Below the pieces are notes generated by a model. That model searched no databases. It saw nothing but the letters and a program-made list of their open reading frames with translations, and was not told the origin of the DNA. DNA of 64,000 nt from Acanthornis magna (Eukaryota > Chordata > Aves > Passeriformes > Acanthizidae): positions 186,001-250,000 of the forward strand of contig JAWUZG010000137.1 of assembly GCA_036785705.1 (NCBI GenBank). The letters are read 5' to 3'. The translations under genes and the position numbers were made by a program. Below, piece after piece: positions 38,177-48,530 of the stretch (position 1 is the first letter of the stretch; each line of letters starts with the position of its first letter).

Positions 38177-41100
38177 TGTGCAGAATATTCAGGAGAGTGG
38201 TTCAGGTTCCACCTGCCTCTATTACAGCCAAGATCTTCTGTGTCCTTCAGAAACCAGCACTTTTGTTTGACAGGAGAAACATTAAAAAACCCCCGCATTT
38301 TCCTGCATTTGAATTACTTGGTGAATGTATTACCACAGTCCAAAGTCTAGGTGACTTTCTGGTTTTTGTAAATTAAAAGTTTTCAGAGTAATACACAAGT
38401 GATTTTAGAAGCCAGACCTTATTAAAATTAAAAAGGATATATGAAAGGTGAAAAAACAAGAACACTGCCAAACAAGTGGCTAATACAAACTTAATTCATT
38501 GTGTAATGTTTGTTTCTTTTGTATTTTTAAAAATATACAGTTAAAGGATGTGTTTAGAGAGTGTGCAGGGTTTGAAAGAGGGTCCTTTTTCAGACTAAGA
38601 AGTAATTGAAAGCTTCTTTTCGGGAAAAAAGCAACGTAGGTCACTGATCTAATGCAAGAACTGATTAATAGTAAGTGGATAGGTTGAGGATATTTGCCTC
38701 ATTCAAAGGACAAAGACACGTCTTCTTTACAAATTTTTCAGTACATTGAGCACTAATAGGGCATCTTCTCACTGTTTAGAGAAAAGGCATGCAATTAGAT
38801 GAGCAAGTGAACTGATCTACTTTCTCCAGATGGTATTTCCCCCTGGAATTGTAACATATTTGTTAGGGAAGGAACTCCATTTCTATTTCTGTGTTTTATT
38901 GAGACATAGGTGATTTTGATTTCCAGCAAAATCATTAGTCTACCACGAGTAGTGACTGAAAACAAGAATTCAGTGTTAGTGACTTTAGTTGATAGAGTGT
39001 ATTGGCAACCTCCGACATTTCTCAGTTTGTGAATACAATCATCGCAAGTGTTGTTGCTTTTCCATAAAGTTGTTAAACAGTCTTGAAGACTTACTCTTGT
39101 TTTCTTTAAGAACATTCACCATACAGTTGTTTGCTACCTGTAAAATTTACTTTAGCATAGTATTTTTCTCACAATCACACAACATGCAGCTCTAAGTCAG
39201 GTATCTGTCAGCGAAAAGGAAAGAAGGGAGACCAAAAAAGTGAATTTTGTGGGACTTATTATTGTTCCTCCAACAGAAGTTTTTCCAGAAAGGGGAAGGG
39301 CAGATTCAGTAGGAGGGAGGAAGAGGAAAGGATGGGGACCAAAGCAGAGACCTCTGTGTAGAGATCTCAAGTAATATAGTAAGAATATAAGATTTTCCTT
39401 TGATCAAAATGTAGAGAACTAATTTGCTTTATAGTGATTTTTAACTGTCAGTTCAGAAAAACAGTTGTGATTTCAATAGTGCCCTCTCTGAACTGGCTGA
39501 GGTACACACATGTGGCACACACATTTCTACCAGTGGAAGAACAGAAAGCCTAGAAGTCAGATCATTTAGGCTTTCTGTCCCCATTCTTGTAATTTCATTT
39601 TTTGCTGCTCATAAACTCATGCAAATTCAGCTTAGGGACCTATGTCCATGAACTACTGTTGGAAAAATACGAAGTAACATGGGTCTTTGCAATGTCAGGA
39701 CTTTTTCAGGTGCATGCAGGTGACACAGTTTCCTGTTCCATTCAAACTGTGTAGCGAGCATGTGAGTAGAAATGAAGGAACAGAAGATCTGACTTTTTCT
39801 GGATGTTTCTTCAGAGAACTAATAAATATGCTTATAACCAAGCCTACTGAGCTAAAGGAGTAAGAGCATGATCCTCTCATTTTCAATTCTTGTTTTTATT
39901 TCAGTAGCACTAAAAAATGAATTGATAATGTCTTGTCATGCCAAGACATCTCTCTTCCTGCGTTAGCATCTTTAGCACTGGGAATAGTAACATTAGTTAA
40001 TTGAGATAATAAAATTGGCAGAAAGAGAAAGCAGAAAATTATATGGTATGTCTTTGAACAGTGTTATTCATTTCTCTGTAAGGAGGAATAGTTATAAAAG
40101 CAGATGATGCATGTACTCAATAATATAATTTTTAACAAAAAAATGCAATGCACAGTATAAGAGAATGATAATACTGTTGTGTAGTGCATAGGATAGCAGG
40201 CATTAAAAGCTGTTGATAAACTAGAATTCTCCAGATATTTTTTTCTGCAATTTAGTGGCATAGATAATGCACATCATCCTATCACTTGAGTACAGCATCC
40301 TCTGCACTGCTTAGCTGCACATTTTCTTTAAGAATATTCCGTAGACTTATTCTGGCTCCTCATATGTGCTCAAAGGGTTCTTTAGAGAAAGGACTGGACC
40401 AGTCATATTTAAACACAGTACCACTGTGTATTGCCAAGGCAATTACCTCAGTTGTGTTTGAAAGAGAACTTTCCACCTTTCCACACATCATTACTGTCCT
40501 GCAGTGACCTGTGCTCTGCTGTCCATCTGAATTCACAGTAAAACACTATTTTAAACAATAAAAAACTTCCTCTCCAACTCAATTCTTACATTATCTATTA
40601 GTCACTTTAGTACTCATGCAAGTTCACCACATAATCAGAATTCCCAGAAAGACTTACATTTCCACCACTTTGTATATATGAAGCTGCATTCACATTTAGC
40701 ATTCCAGAATTTCTGTGTGTCTATTGACCAGGCAATATGCCTAAAAATTCTGTGAAGATTGGCTGCTCAGACATTATTTTGCCAAAGATTAGACCACTCC
40801 AGCAAGACCAATCCATTCAGACATGATCACCTAAGAAGCCTAAAGCAAATACAAACTAAAGAAAAACTAAAAACAGCTGTGTGCATATTAATAGAATGCT
40901 GCTCCCAAATGTGAACAATGGGCTAGGTCTTTATCTCTCCTCTTGGAGTACTCCTAATTTACACAAATATTTACTGGGGCAAGTAGGAGCCACTGACAAT
41001 TCCCATCTGTCAGTTGAACTCACTAATAACAAAAGATGGAATCAATCATTCTCCCTTCCTCCATCTCACCTTAATGGATATTTGGTTAAGCAATCAGAAA
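38177..41100. other. Non-coding interval, nothing recognised
   Basis: AT-rich sequence without a credible frame or repeat. The short frames, such as 38795-39115 minus, look random in composition. Confidence 0.55.
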
Positions 41101-41435
41101 GAGTCATGATGGAATCAAGGAAATGGCATTGCTGGCTTAGGATCAGCTTGGCATCCACAAGGATGACTCCCAGGTCCTTTTCTGTCAAGCTGCTTTGCAG
41201 CTGGGTGTCCCCAAGTCAGGGCTGGTGCCCAGAGTTGTTCCTTCCCAGCTGCAGGACTTTGCTCTTCCCCTTGTTGAATCACATGAGGTTAATGTCAGCT
41301 CATTTCTTCAGCCTGTTGAAGTCCCACTGGATGGCAACACAACCCTCTGGTGTACCAGCCCCTCGTCTCAATTATCTGCCATCAAAAAACTTGATGAGCA
41401 TATACTCTGCTCCATCATCAGCTTCCTCTTTTGAA
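41101..41435 (-). mobile_element. CR1 LINE internal fragment
   Basis: Complement of a CR1 ORF2 segment: 'ggctta...cagcttggcatccacaaggatgactcccaggtcctt', 'ctgcaggactttgctcttccccttgttgaa', 'cagcctgttgaagtcccactggatggcaacacaaccctc'. The F-A-D-D box region is near 41375-41386 and reads F-F-D-G on the minus strand. Both ends are missing. The long plus-strand frame at 40881-41528 is an antisense artefact of this copy. Confidence 0.85.
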
Positions 41436-43941
41436 AATATACCAGAGGTAGTCAAGGCTTATTTTTTTGAGTCAGGTGCCTCACTGCAGCAGAAGACTCC
41501 AAGCCCTTCCCTTGGGGAGAGTTCTTAATTACTAGATCCAAAGCTGAAACAACGCACCTTCGTCTCTCTTCTTTGCTTCCCTATTGTCAAAATATGTCTT
41601 CTGAGAAAACTTTACTGAACTCTAAACACTAACTTTTCATCCTAGAGCCATATATGGTGTCTCAGATATCATGTGTCTCCATTATCATCCAGGCAATCAA
41701 AACCATAACTACAGGGTGTGCTCCATTTCATGTCTCCTCTCTATTTCCACATTTTGGTTTCTCATTAACAATTCCAAGTAGTTCTTTCAAGTTAAACTCT
41801 GCATTGCTTGATGCTTCCTTCTTAGGTGCTATATAGGTCAAAAAGATTTAACATGTTCCTGGGGAACAGTATGAGCTGGACATAGAGCAGTTTGAGTTCT
41901 AATTTTAGAGCAGGCACTGGACAGAAATACACCTACAGTAATACAGAGGCTTTTAAAAAGCATCCCTGGTCAGTATAATGAGGCAGAGTGGAGATGAACC
42001 CAAGGCTATGCTCCCTTTCAATCTTGTTTATGATCTTGAAAAGAAGTTTGAGTAGTCTATTACAGGCCTGAGATAGGGCAAATGTGTGATAGTACAACAC
42101 AGGATAATGTTAAGAAGACCAAATACATCATAGCATATCATACTGGATTTTAACTTTATTCCTTCAAACTCAAATCTAACCTGCCCAAATTAGTTGGAGA
42201 CAAGTCTTGGTTTAAAATACGAAAAAAAAAATTAATTTTGGACATATGACTACAGAAAAGGAAAAGAGAACTCTTATTCTGAATTAAATATGGTTTTAAC
42301 TAATTGTTTCATTTATAAAAATAGCCTGTTTCACATTTCATTCTCCCAAATTATTCAGTTCATGCCTTGTGGTAAAAATGGTACCAATGGAAAGTAGTTT
42401 ATATTCTTTGTTTATACGGGAATAACAAAACAAAACCAGGCAAGTGTTTCAATTTCAAAAGCTTGTTTTTGTTGTTGTGTATCTGCTCAACTTTTGACAT
42501 ACTGGAGTATTATTACCCTGGGGTTTGCACTTATGTTCAGAAAAGTTGTCAGGTTCAGATCCGCATCGAAAGCACTGAATTGCATTCCACTGACACAATT
42601 CTCTTTCTACATTTTTACATTTCATTTTCTTCTTTGCATTCCACCCTCTGAATCCCCACCCCCCCAACCCTGAAAAATACTGTACATGAACAGTACAAAA
42701 ACTTTATTATAGAAATATTGAAAAATACTGTAACCAACAAAAATAATAAAATGAAAATCGTACATGTCTGAGTAACATTAATGCATTAAAAGGAGGTATT
42801 AGGATTTTCATCTCCTTTGTTTATTCTCTTAACATTTGTGTATATTTATTTTTTATGTTTCCCTTTAACAGAGCTACTGAACACTGTGAGTGGAACATGT
42901 AGATCCAAAGAACTGGCAAAGCCTATATAAAATTTGAAAGTGAAATTCAAAGCTTTTGTTAGAGGAGCATTTAAGATTCCATGTGGGCAATACTTCCATT
43001 TTAAAATAAAATATTTGAAAATAATATGTTCCTTCATTGCTTGCCAAATGTAGGATTCACTTTTCTTTGCCAAGCTGAAGTTTCCACAGCACCTGAAGCC
43101 GAACCTAAATGCTCTCTCAAAATTGAAGCAAATAAAAGTACAAAAGTGAAATTCTGATATGGGAATGGATCTAGGGATGCTGTAGAGAGAAATTCATCAG
43201 AGCACCAAAGAGAGAAAGAGTCTAGAAAGCAGCATCTCTCCCAGAAGTAAAAATGAAAACAGGAATGACGAATATCCCATAGCCTAAGTCTGTCACAAAT
43301 GCCCATGAAACTTTCATACAGAAAGTATTACTTGGATCAACACAGTACACAAACTAGAATTTCTGACTTCTCCCATTTATGAAAAACTACACCCAGAAAT
43401 ATTAATACTGAAAAATTTATTCCTGAAGCTCAGGAAATATCTATATTAATAATAACAAGAAACTCTCAAATCTTTCCTCACCTCATCCTTCCTCAGCTAA
43501 TGTAGACCAATTTTTTCTAGCTTTCGGTTTTTTATTCTCTCTTCTTTTTTTTTTCAACAGCAGTCTCTTTTATTTTTGTACTCTTTTCACTAATCACACA
43601 TTTGCTATTTCATTTCAATATTGCATAGCATTCTTCCTGTAAAGGTCAGTAAAGACTACAAATGTTTTGTATTTCACACTCATAGACTGATACAAGAGGA
43701 CAAACCTTTGGGGAGACAAGCTTCTCAGTAAGGAGACAGAAAAGTCACATTTTCAGATGCAGAATGATACCAGCATTTTTGAAGACAGTCACCCAAGCAG
43801 ACATTACGATGGCATAGTTTGTCCATCAACACAACAGGCCTCCAAATTACCCGCATTTCCAAAGGTGGAGGAAAAACCCACTCCCTACCTCTCTTCACAG
43901 AGTCAGATCAGAGACTGCTGCTCAGCTGACAGAAACATCTG

Positions 43942-43961
43942 GGATAGGATGTTTCCTATCC
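43942..43961. repeat. Short hairpin (8-bp stem)
   Basis: GGATAGGA at 43942-43949 is complementary to TCCTATCC at 43954-43961, with a 4-nt loop. It lies 66 bases before the 18-bp palindrome. No function is assigned. Confidence 0.6.
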
Positions 43962-44026
43962 TAGTGCAATGCAGCCCTTTTGCATTGAGACAGAGTTGAA
44001 CTCTAAATTCAGTAGTGAGAGAAGGA

Positions 44027-44044
44027 TGCCCACAGCTGTGGGCA
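44027..44044. repeat. Perfect 18-bp palindrome with central E-box
   Basis: TGCCCACAGCTGTGGGCA is a spacer-free perfect palindrome centred on CAGCTG, an E-box core bound by bHLH dimers. The symmetry extends six bases beyond the core on each side, which is unusual in this AT-rich DNA. It may be a regulatory site or chance. Confidence 0.8.
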
Positions 44045-45412
44045 CAACCTGACTATTGGAAGAAGGGCTCCACCCAGGATCTGCTCCCTGAGGTGGCTGT
44101 GCACCTTCTCCCATATGAAGAGGGTGGCAGTTCATTTTCATAGGCTTTTAAACTTATTTCCCCAAGTAAATCCAATGAATGTTAACAGAGATTTCACTGG
44201 GCCTTAAATTAATTGTAGCAAGTCTGACATGAGCTTTCACTGGAGAAAGTGGTTCGGAGCCATTGAAACACAAGGTGAGGAATCATGGAGCTACATGCAC
44301 AGATGAGCCCAGGGAATAACTGTGGCAAATGCTACACCCTTCTGCTACAAAAATGTATTTGGCTGACAAGGAAGAATGGAAATATTCGCTTTTCATTCAT
44401 ATTAATTCAGCCTGTCTTTGCACCTCTTTTTACTCTTTCACTGTTCAATACCACAGTAATGAAATATGTTATGTCACTTGTTTTGAGCAGGAAAACATCT
44501 CTGGTTTTATTCAAATATGAATACATTTATTGCATTAAGTGAGGCTTGTTTCATACAATGAGACCAAGCACTTGTCTCCTCCAGAGAGGCAGTTACTTTT
44601 ACAATACTTCAGCCATGAGAATTTGGTCATGGAAACAAAGGTGAAAGATGAGGAGTGAAAAGAGTGCATTAATTTAATATAGGGAAGAAATGTCACAATC
44701 GTTTTTTCTTTTTTTCTCTTTCCTCTTTTATTTTTTTCCTTAATGTGGAATGTTTCCTGATGTCATGCCAGATACATAGCTTGCTCTCATATGGTTGAAT
44801 TTATAAATCTAATTTAGAAATGGATCCTGTTGGTTTCCCATTTGCTGTGTTTTCATAATGTTGTCATTCATCTGACTCTTGGTGGCATTTATATTGCTAT
44901 AAAGTAGGGATCAACAAAGCCCATTCTTTAAATTAATTTTGTCATCTAAACTCGTAATTCTGACTTGAGCAACTCAGCCAAAGATGTCTAATTTTATCAA
45001 TATCATTCAGTGTTCACATTATAGTTTTACACAGACCAGGCAATTTGGCAGAGAGATTAGCCCAACTGTAATTGAAATATATTGCATTTCCTTCATCCAA
45101 TGGGATTCAAAATGAGAAACATTTGGCTGTATCAAAGAAGTCAATGAGAAAATAAAAACTTGAAAGATTCTTTTTTTTTTTTCTTACACAGGGGACATAA
45201 AGAAGAGAAAAGTATGTGAAAAGCTTGGGAAGAATTAGGTTTAATCCTGAACATGCAGGTTCATTTGCTTTATTTTTCCCACAGAAGAATAAATTATGGT
45301 AAATAATCTGACTAGTTTGCAAAAAAACCCAAAACAAAACAAACCCCAGTATCTGTTAATATTACCCCTCTAAATGTGAGATAAATGTGTGATAATTTTA
45401 GAAAGGCTTAAT

Positions 45413-45460
45413 GAAAAAAAAAAGAAAAAAAAGAAAAAAAAGAAAAAAAAAAAAGAGGAG
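45413..45460 (+). repeat. Purine-only A8G-type tandem repeat
   Basis: Forty-eight bases of only A and G, built of runs of 8-13 A separated by single G, ending GAGGAG. This is a poly-A-derived microsatellite, probably length-variable. The minus strand is a long polypyrimidine tract. Confidence 0.9.
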
Positions 45461-45782
45461 TGTTTCAACACATCTACAAATTTTTGTATTCTTTTACTTT
45501 TTTTCTGTTTCTGGAACCAAGTAATATAATTAGAGGTATGTTGTTTAATTAGCAGATTGGTTCTCTATCACAGCATTTGGAGACTGAGATATTTTATTTA
45601 GCTGACTATGATTATTTGGCTGTTTATTTTGGCTTGATGTTATCAGATAAGACTATGATTACTGTTGGCTTTGTTTTGCAGAGCCACCTTCTCTGTCAGT
45701 CTGGAAGATCCTGTATCATAAGCTTTTTTAATTGATGTAAGCTGTATTAACTGTTAAAAAGTAATTTCCTGAGGCTAGATAT

Positions 45783-45809
45783 AAAACAAACAAGCAAACA
45801 AACAAACAA
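45783..45809 (+). repeat. (AAAC)n microsatellite
   Basis: About six copies of AAAC with one AAGC variant. Short simple repeat. Confidence 0.85.
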
Positions 45810-45856
45810 TTTAAGCATTGTGCAGATGCCCTGAGATTAATAAATGGCTTAATATC

Positions 45857-45895
45857 TGTCTAGCAACATCAGTTAATATCTAATGTTGCTAGACA
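45857..45895. repeat. 13-bp perfect hairpin
   Basis: TGTCTAGCAACAT (45857-45869) is exactly complementary to ATGTTGCTAGACA (45883-45895), with a 13-nt loop. Just downstream, CACAGCT-G-AGCTGTG (45898-45912) is a second near-perfect palindrome. The stem has mixed composition and is not simple AT sequence. It is too short for a canonical microRNA precursor, because the pairing does not extend below the 13-bp arms. It may be a folded RNA, a remnant of a small inverted-repeat element, or chance. Confidence 0.75.
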
Positions 45896-47510
45896 AGCAC
45901 AGCTGAGCTGTGTAATTTTGGCTGTAATTTTGTTTTAACTTTCCTTGAAATGTTTAGATTCATGAGGTCTTGATTTTTTAAAATCAATAGTCATTGTTAA
46001 TGAAGAAATAAATAAATAATAGAAGTTTCTTTAAAGGTGCCCAAGACTGATATCCTTGAATAGCAGATGTTCCACACAACATTTTTCTTAGAATCTCCTA
46101 GGATGTAGACAAGTGCTTGAATTCAGAAACATGGTTATTCTCTATAATTCTGTGTTACCATCGCTATACCTCATCATCACACACACATTCTCCCAGGATG
46201 AGATGTCTGAAAGTAACATAGGAATCTTTTATTATATTGGGTCAGTCTGGAATGGAATTATGTTATAATAAGCCTCATGGCTAACACACCAGTTTCATAC
46301 TAATAGTCATTAATATCCACTTACCTAATAAAGTCACTCATTACTTCAGTTAACAGGATTTCTCTCACTGAATTTTAAACATGCTGAAATGGAAAGAAAA
46401 TCAAAGTTAAAACACTACTACTCTTCTTTAGAACTCCTGTAAAATCTTGCAGTACAGGAATCCTAAATTGCAGCCTAAAGATTCTCACAGTATTAGATTT
46501 ATATAACCCCCACTGCCCATGCACATTCCTTAGCACAAGGCCAGGTAGAGCTTCTACTGCAGATCCTGATGGCATCCTAAAACCTGCCAAATTTTGTAAC
46601 AGTCTATGAAATTTAGAAGAATTATACATTTCAATCTGCTCCCAGTCCAGCAACACACATAAACTCGTGCTTAATCATGGCCAGAGTAGTCATGGTACCC
46701 TTATGGCTACTCTTGGTCTGACAGCCAGGCAAGAGTTTAAATACCGTGTCACAGGGGACTCCATCCTCTTCTATTTCACATGGGTAAATATAGCTGAATT
46801 GGTGTCCAACTTGTATTGGCAACCTGGATAAGGCAGCGTATTGGGGATGTTCATGTGTAAAAGCAAATCCCCTCAGTATGAATTAAGTTTCAACTTATAC
46901 TGAGGGAGTCCCTCTGTGTGAAGCTATTCTATCTGCCCCTTCAAAAATTTAATGTCATCAAATTGGTTGTTATCAGTCCTCTAAATGTGACTTCTTAAAG
47001 AAAATCTTCCAAAAAATTTGCAACGAAAAATGAAAATTACGACCACAGAAAGCCACAGAGACACTGAATTAAAATTACTCTTGGTGTATCCCCAGTCAAG
47101 TCAGTGGAATCAAACACATATTTGATCTGTGCTTCCCATCTTTAATGGAAAAGTCAAGTTCAGACAAGAAATATTGCCCTTTTACTTAGTAAGGGGAAAT
47201 ACTTATCAAACCACCCCAAAGGCTTCATGAGGTTAAAGATGTTATGAGCAATCTGTATAAAACAATGGGATCTTGCACACCTTTAAATTTATGGTGTCTA
47301 GTAGAAAACCTGATCTTTCCTTTTTGTTTTGACTGCTGAAGAGAATTCAATGTGGAGAAGGTATTTTTAGATTTACTGGAAGACAGGTGTGTAAAAAAGT
47401 CAGGTGTATGACTGGGATCACAGTGATGGATTTTATATCCATACACAGAACTGGAGGGCAAGGAAAGAGATTTACATGATGTCTACAGGTTCTTCATTCT
47501 TACCTGTAAA

Positions 47511-47514
47511 TCCT
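47511..47514. other. Target-site duplication, left copy (TCCT)
   Basis: TCCT immediately precedes the LTR's terminal TG and is repeated directly after the terminal CA at 48527-48530. If the end base is assigned differently, a 5-bp ATCCT duplication is possible, but that would break the TG...CA rule. Confidence 0.75.
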
Positions 47515-47562
47515 TGTCATAAAAAAAGACAATTTCACACTCGTGGGTTAGAGCAAAAGGTG

Positions 47563-47568
47563 TTTATT
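47563..47568 (-). terminator. LTR polyadenylation signal AATAAA
   Basis: On the minus strand CAATAAAC is followed about 20 bases later by a GU-rich stretch (GAGTGTGAAATTGTC), as expected of a retroviral R/U5 border. This puts the 3' end of R near 47,545 and leaves a U5 of only about 30 bases. Confidence 0.7.
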
Positions 47569-47672
47569 GCTGGACCCACGAGGTCCAGGATCTCCAGAGG
47601 GAGAAATGAAAGGAAAAAGAAAGAAAAAAAGCACAAAAAAAGAAGGTCCCAGGACGGCAATAAGACTCTCCT

Positions 47673-47690
47673 GACCACCGGTTGGTGGTC
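47673..47690 (-). repeat. LTR stem-loop III (7 bp, 4-nt loop)
   Basis: GACCACC at 47673-47679 pairs perfectly with GGTGGTC at 47684-47690 around a 4-nt loop. It lies in the inferred R region, about 105 bases upstream of the AATAAA on the transcribed strand. Confidence 0.75.
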
Positions 47691-47723
47691 AAAGACAAGG
47701 AGATCCCTCAGGCCGGGTGGCGA

Positions 47724-47742
47724 ACTTAAGCTAATCTTAAGT
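47724..47742 (-). repeat. LTR stem-loop II (7 bp, 5-nt loop)
   Basis: ACTTAAG at 47724-47730 pairs perfectly with CTTAAGT at 47736-47742. It is the middle one of three consecutive stems in the inferred R region. Confidence 0.75.
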
Positions 47743-47803
47743 CCAAAAAAAAGATTTTAAGTATAGCCCATAAAAATGGGCAAGAGGCCCAGCACCCGAC
47801 CCA

Positions 47804-47838
47804 GTCTCTGTCTCCCTGCTAGTCAGAGAGACAGAGAC
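47804..47838 (-). repeat. LTR stem-loop I (11 bp, 13-nt loop)
   Basis: GTCTCTGTCTC at 47804-47814 pairs perfectly with GAGACAGAGAC at 47828-47838. It is the longest stem and would be nearest the 5' end of the inferred transcript, roughly 60-95 bases after the predicted start. Confidence 0.8.
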
Positions 47839-47927
47839 ACCAGGCACCCTGCACAGACCAGAGTCTGCAGCTGTTGGAAGTAAAGGCACCTGGAAAAAAA
47901 AACTCTCAGCTCCTGAAGAGGGCCAAA

Positions 47928-47935
47928 TTTATAAA
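47928..47935 (-). promoter_or_regulatory. LTR TATA box
   Basis: TTTATAAA reads the same on both strands, is bounded by GC-richer sequence, and sits about 55 bases downstream (minus strand) of the CCAAT box. It predicts a transcription start near 47,900. Confidence 0.65.
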
Positions 47936-47987
47936 GTTTTTGATGGGCTGGTCCGAATTAGCCTCTCCGCCCTCTCGCTCGCTGGTG

Positions 47988-47992
47988 ATTGG
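47988..47992 (-). promoter_or_regulatory. LTR CCAAT box
   Basis: On the minus strand, TCCCAATCACC lies next to a CpG-rich patch (GCGAGCGAGAGGGCGGAGAGG) that also contains a GGGCGG Sp1-type word. The spacing to the TATA box fits a retroviral U3 promoter. Confidence 0.55.
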
Positions 47993-48526
47993 GAATACTA
48001 ATTAATGAGGTGGCCTTCCCCACCAATAGATGGATCGTTGTCTAGGGGTAATTTGCAAAGGCGGGAAAGGGCCTCATTAGTATTCCACTTGAGGTGGGCG
48101 GAGAGGTGCAAACCTTCTATTTTTAGCTCGGGTGCTGCAGGGTGCCTTTAATATTGGGATGGGTGATGGGCTTACAGATTTACAATACAACATAAAAACT
48201 GAGTTTTACATAAATAAAACTACAAAGATAAAGGATTTTTTAAAAAAGTACATAACTTCTAAACTCAGGGTTACATGGGTTCAACTGCTTTTCCATCTAA
48301 AGTACCTTCAATCCCTTTTATTTTGCTCCAAACAACTTTAATATCCCAATGCTTTTACCCAGAAACATTACACTCTTAAAACATCTTTAAAACAGTCTCT
48401 TTTTAACTTTTCAATCTAGAACTTTATCAAAAATCCAAACTTTCAACTTTATTCAACAGGTATAACAATACAACAGTAATTATTAACTCCAACATGCGAA
48501 AAATCACTTTATTTTTATTTATAACA

Positions 48527-48530
48527 TCCT
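48527..48530. other. Target-site duplication, right copy (TCCT)
   Basis: Directly follows the terminal CA of the LTR and matches TCCT at 47511-47514. Confidence 0.75.

Larger units (their letters stand above)
41436..47510. other. Non-coding interval with small structures
   Basis: About 6 kb without a recognised gene. It holds the palindromes, hairpin and simple repeats listed separately. The minus-strand frame at 46631-46822 is open for 63 codons with a reasonable composition, but I do not recognise it and call no gene. The block at 45.52-45.76 kb has homeobox-type TAATTAG words and a GATA word. Confidence 0.5.
47515..48526 (-). mobile_element. Solo LTR of an endogenous retrovirus
   Basis: The 1,012-bp element has canonical TG...CA ends, imperfect terminal inverted repeats (TGTCATAAA at the left; TGTTATAAA on the other strand at the right) and a 4-bp duplication of TCCT on either side. 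On the minus strand, in order, it shows an AT-rich U3, a CCAAT box, a TATA box, an inferred leader with three stem-loops, the AATAAA signal and a short U5. It has many CpGs and little decay, so it is the youngest insertion in the window. No gag, pol or env sequence is present: this is the usual product of recombination between the two LTRs of a provirus. A 4-bp duplication would fit a class I (gamma-like) ERV, but the family is not established. Confidence 0.85.

Noticed and set aside
40881..41528. Longest open frame in the window (215 codons, plus)
   Set aside because: Most of it is antisense to a CR1 ORF2 fragment (41101-41435, minus). The peptide has no domain-like sequence.
45857..45895. 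MicroRNA precursor
   Set aside because: Pairing is only 13 bp and does not continue below the arms. A canonical precursor needs a stem of roughly 30 bp. Kept as a hairpin of unknown role.
47404..47760. 118-codon plus-strand frame
   Set aside because: It runs from unique DNA into the antisense side of the solo LTR. The lysine/arginine-rich part comes from an A/G-rich stretch.
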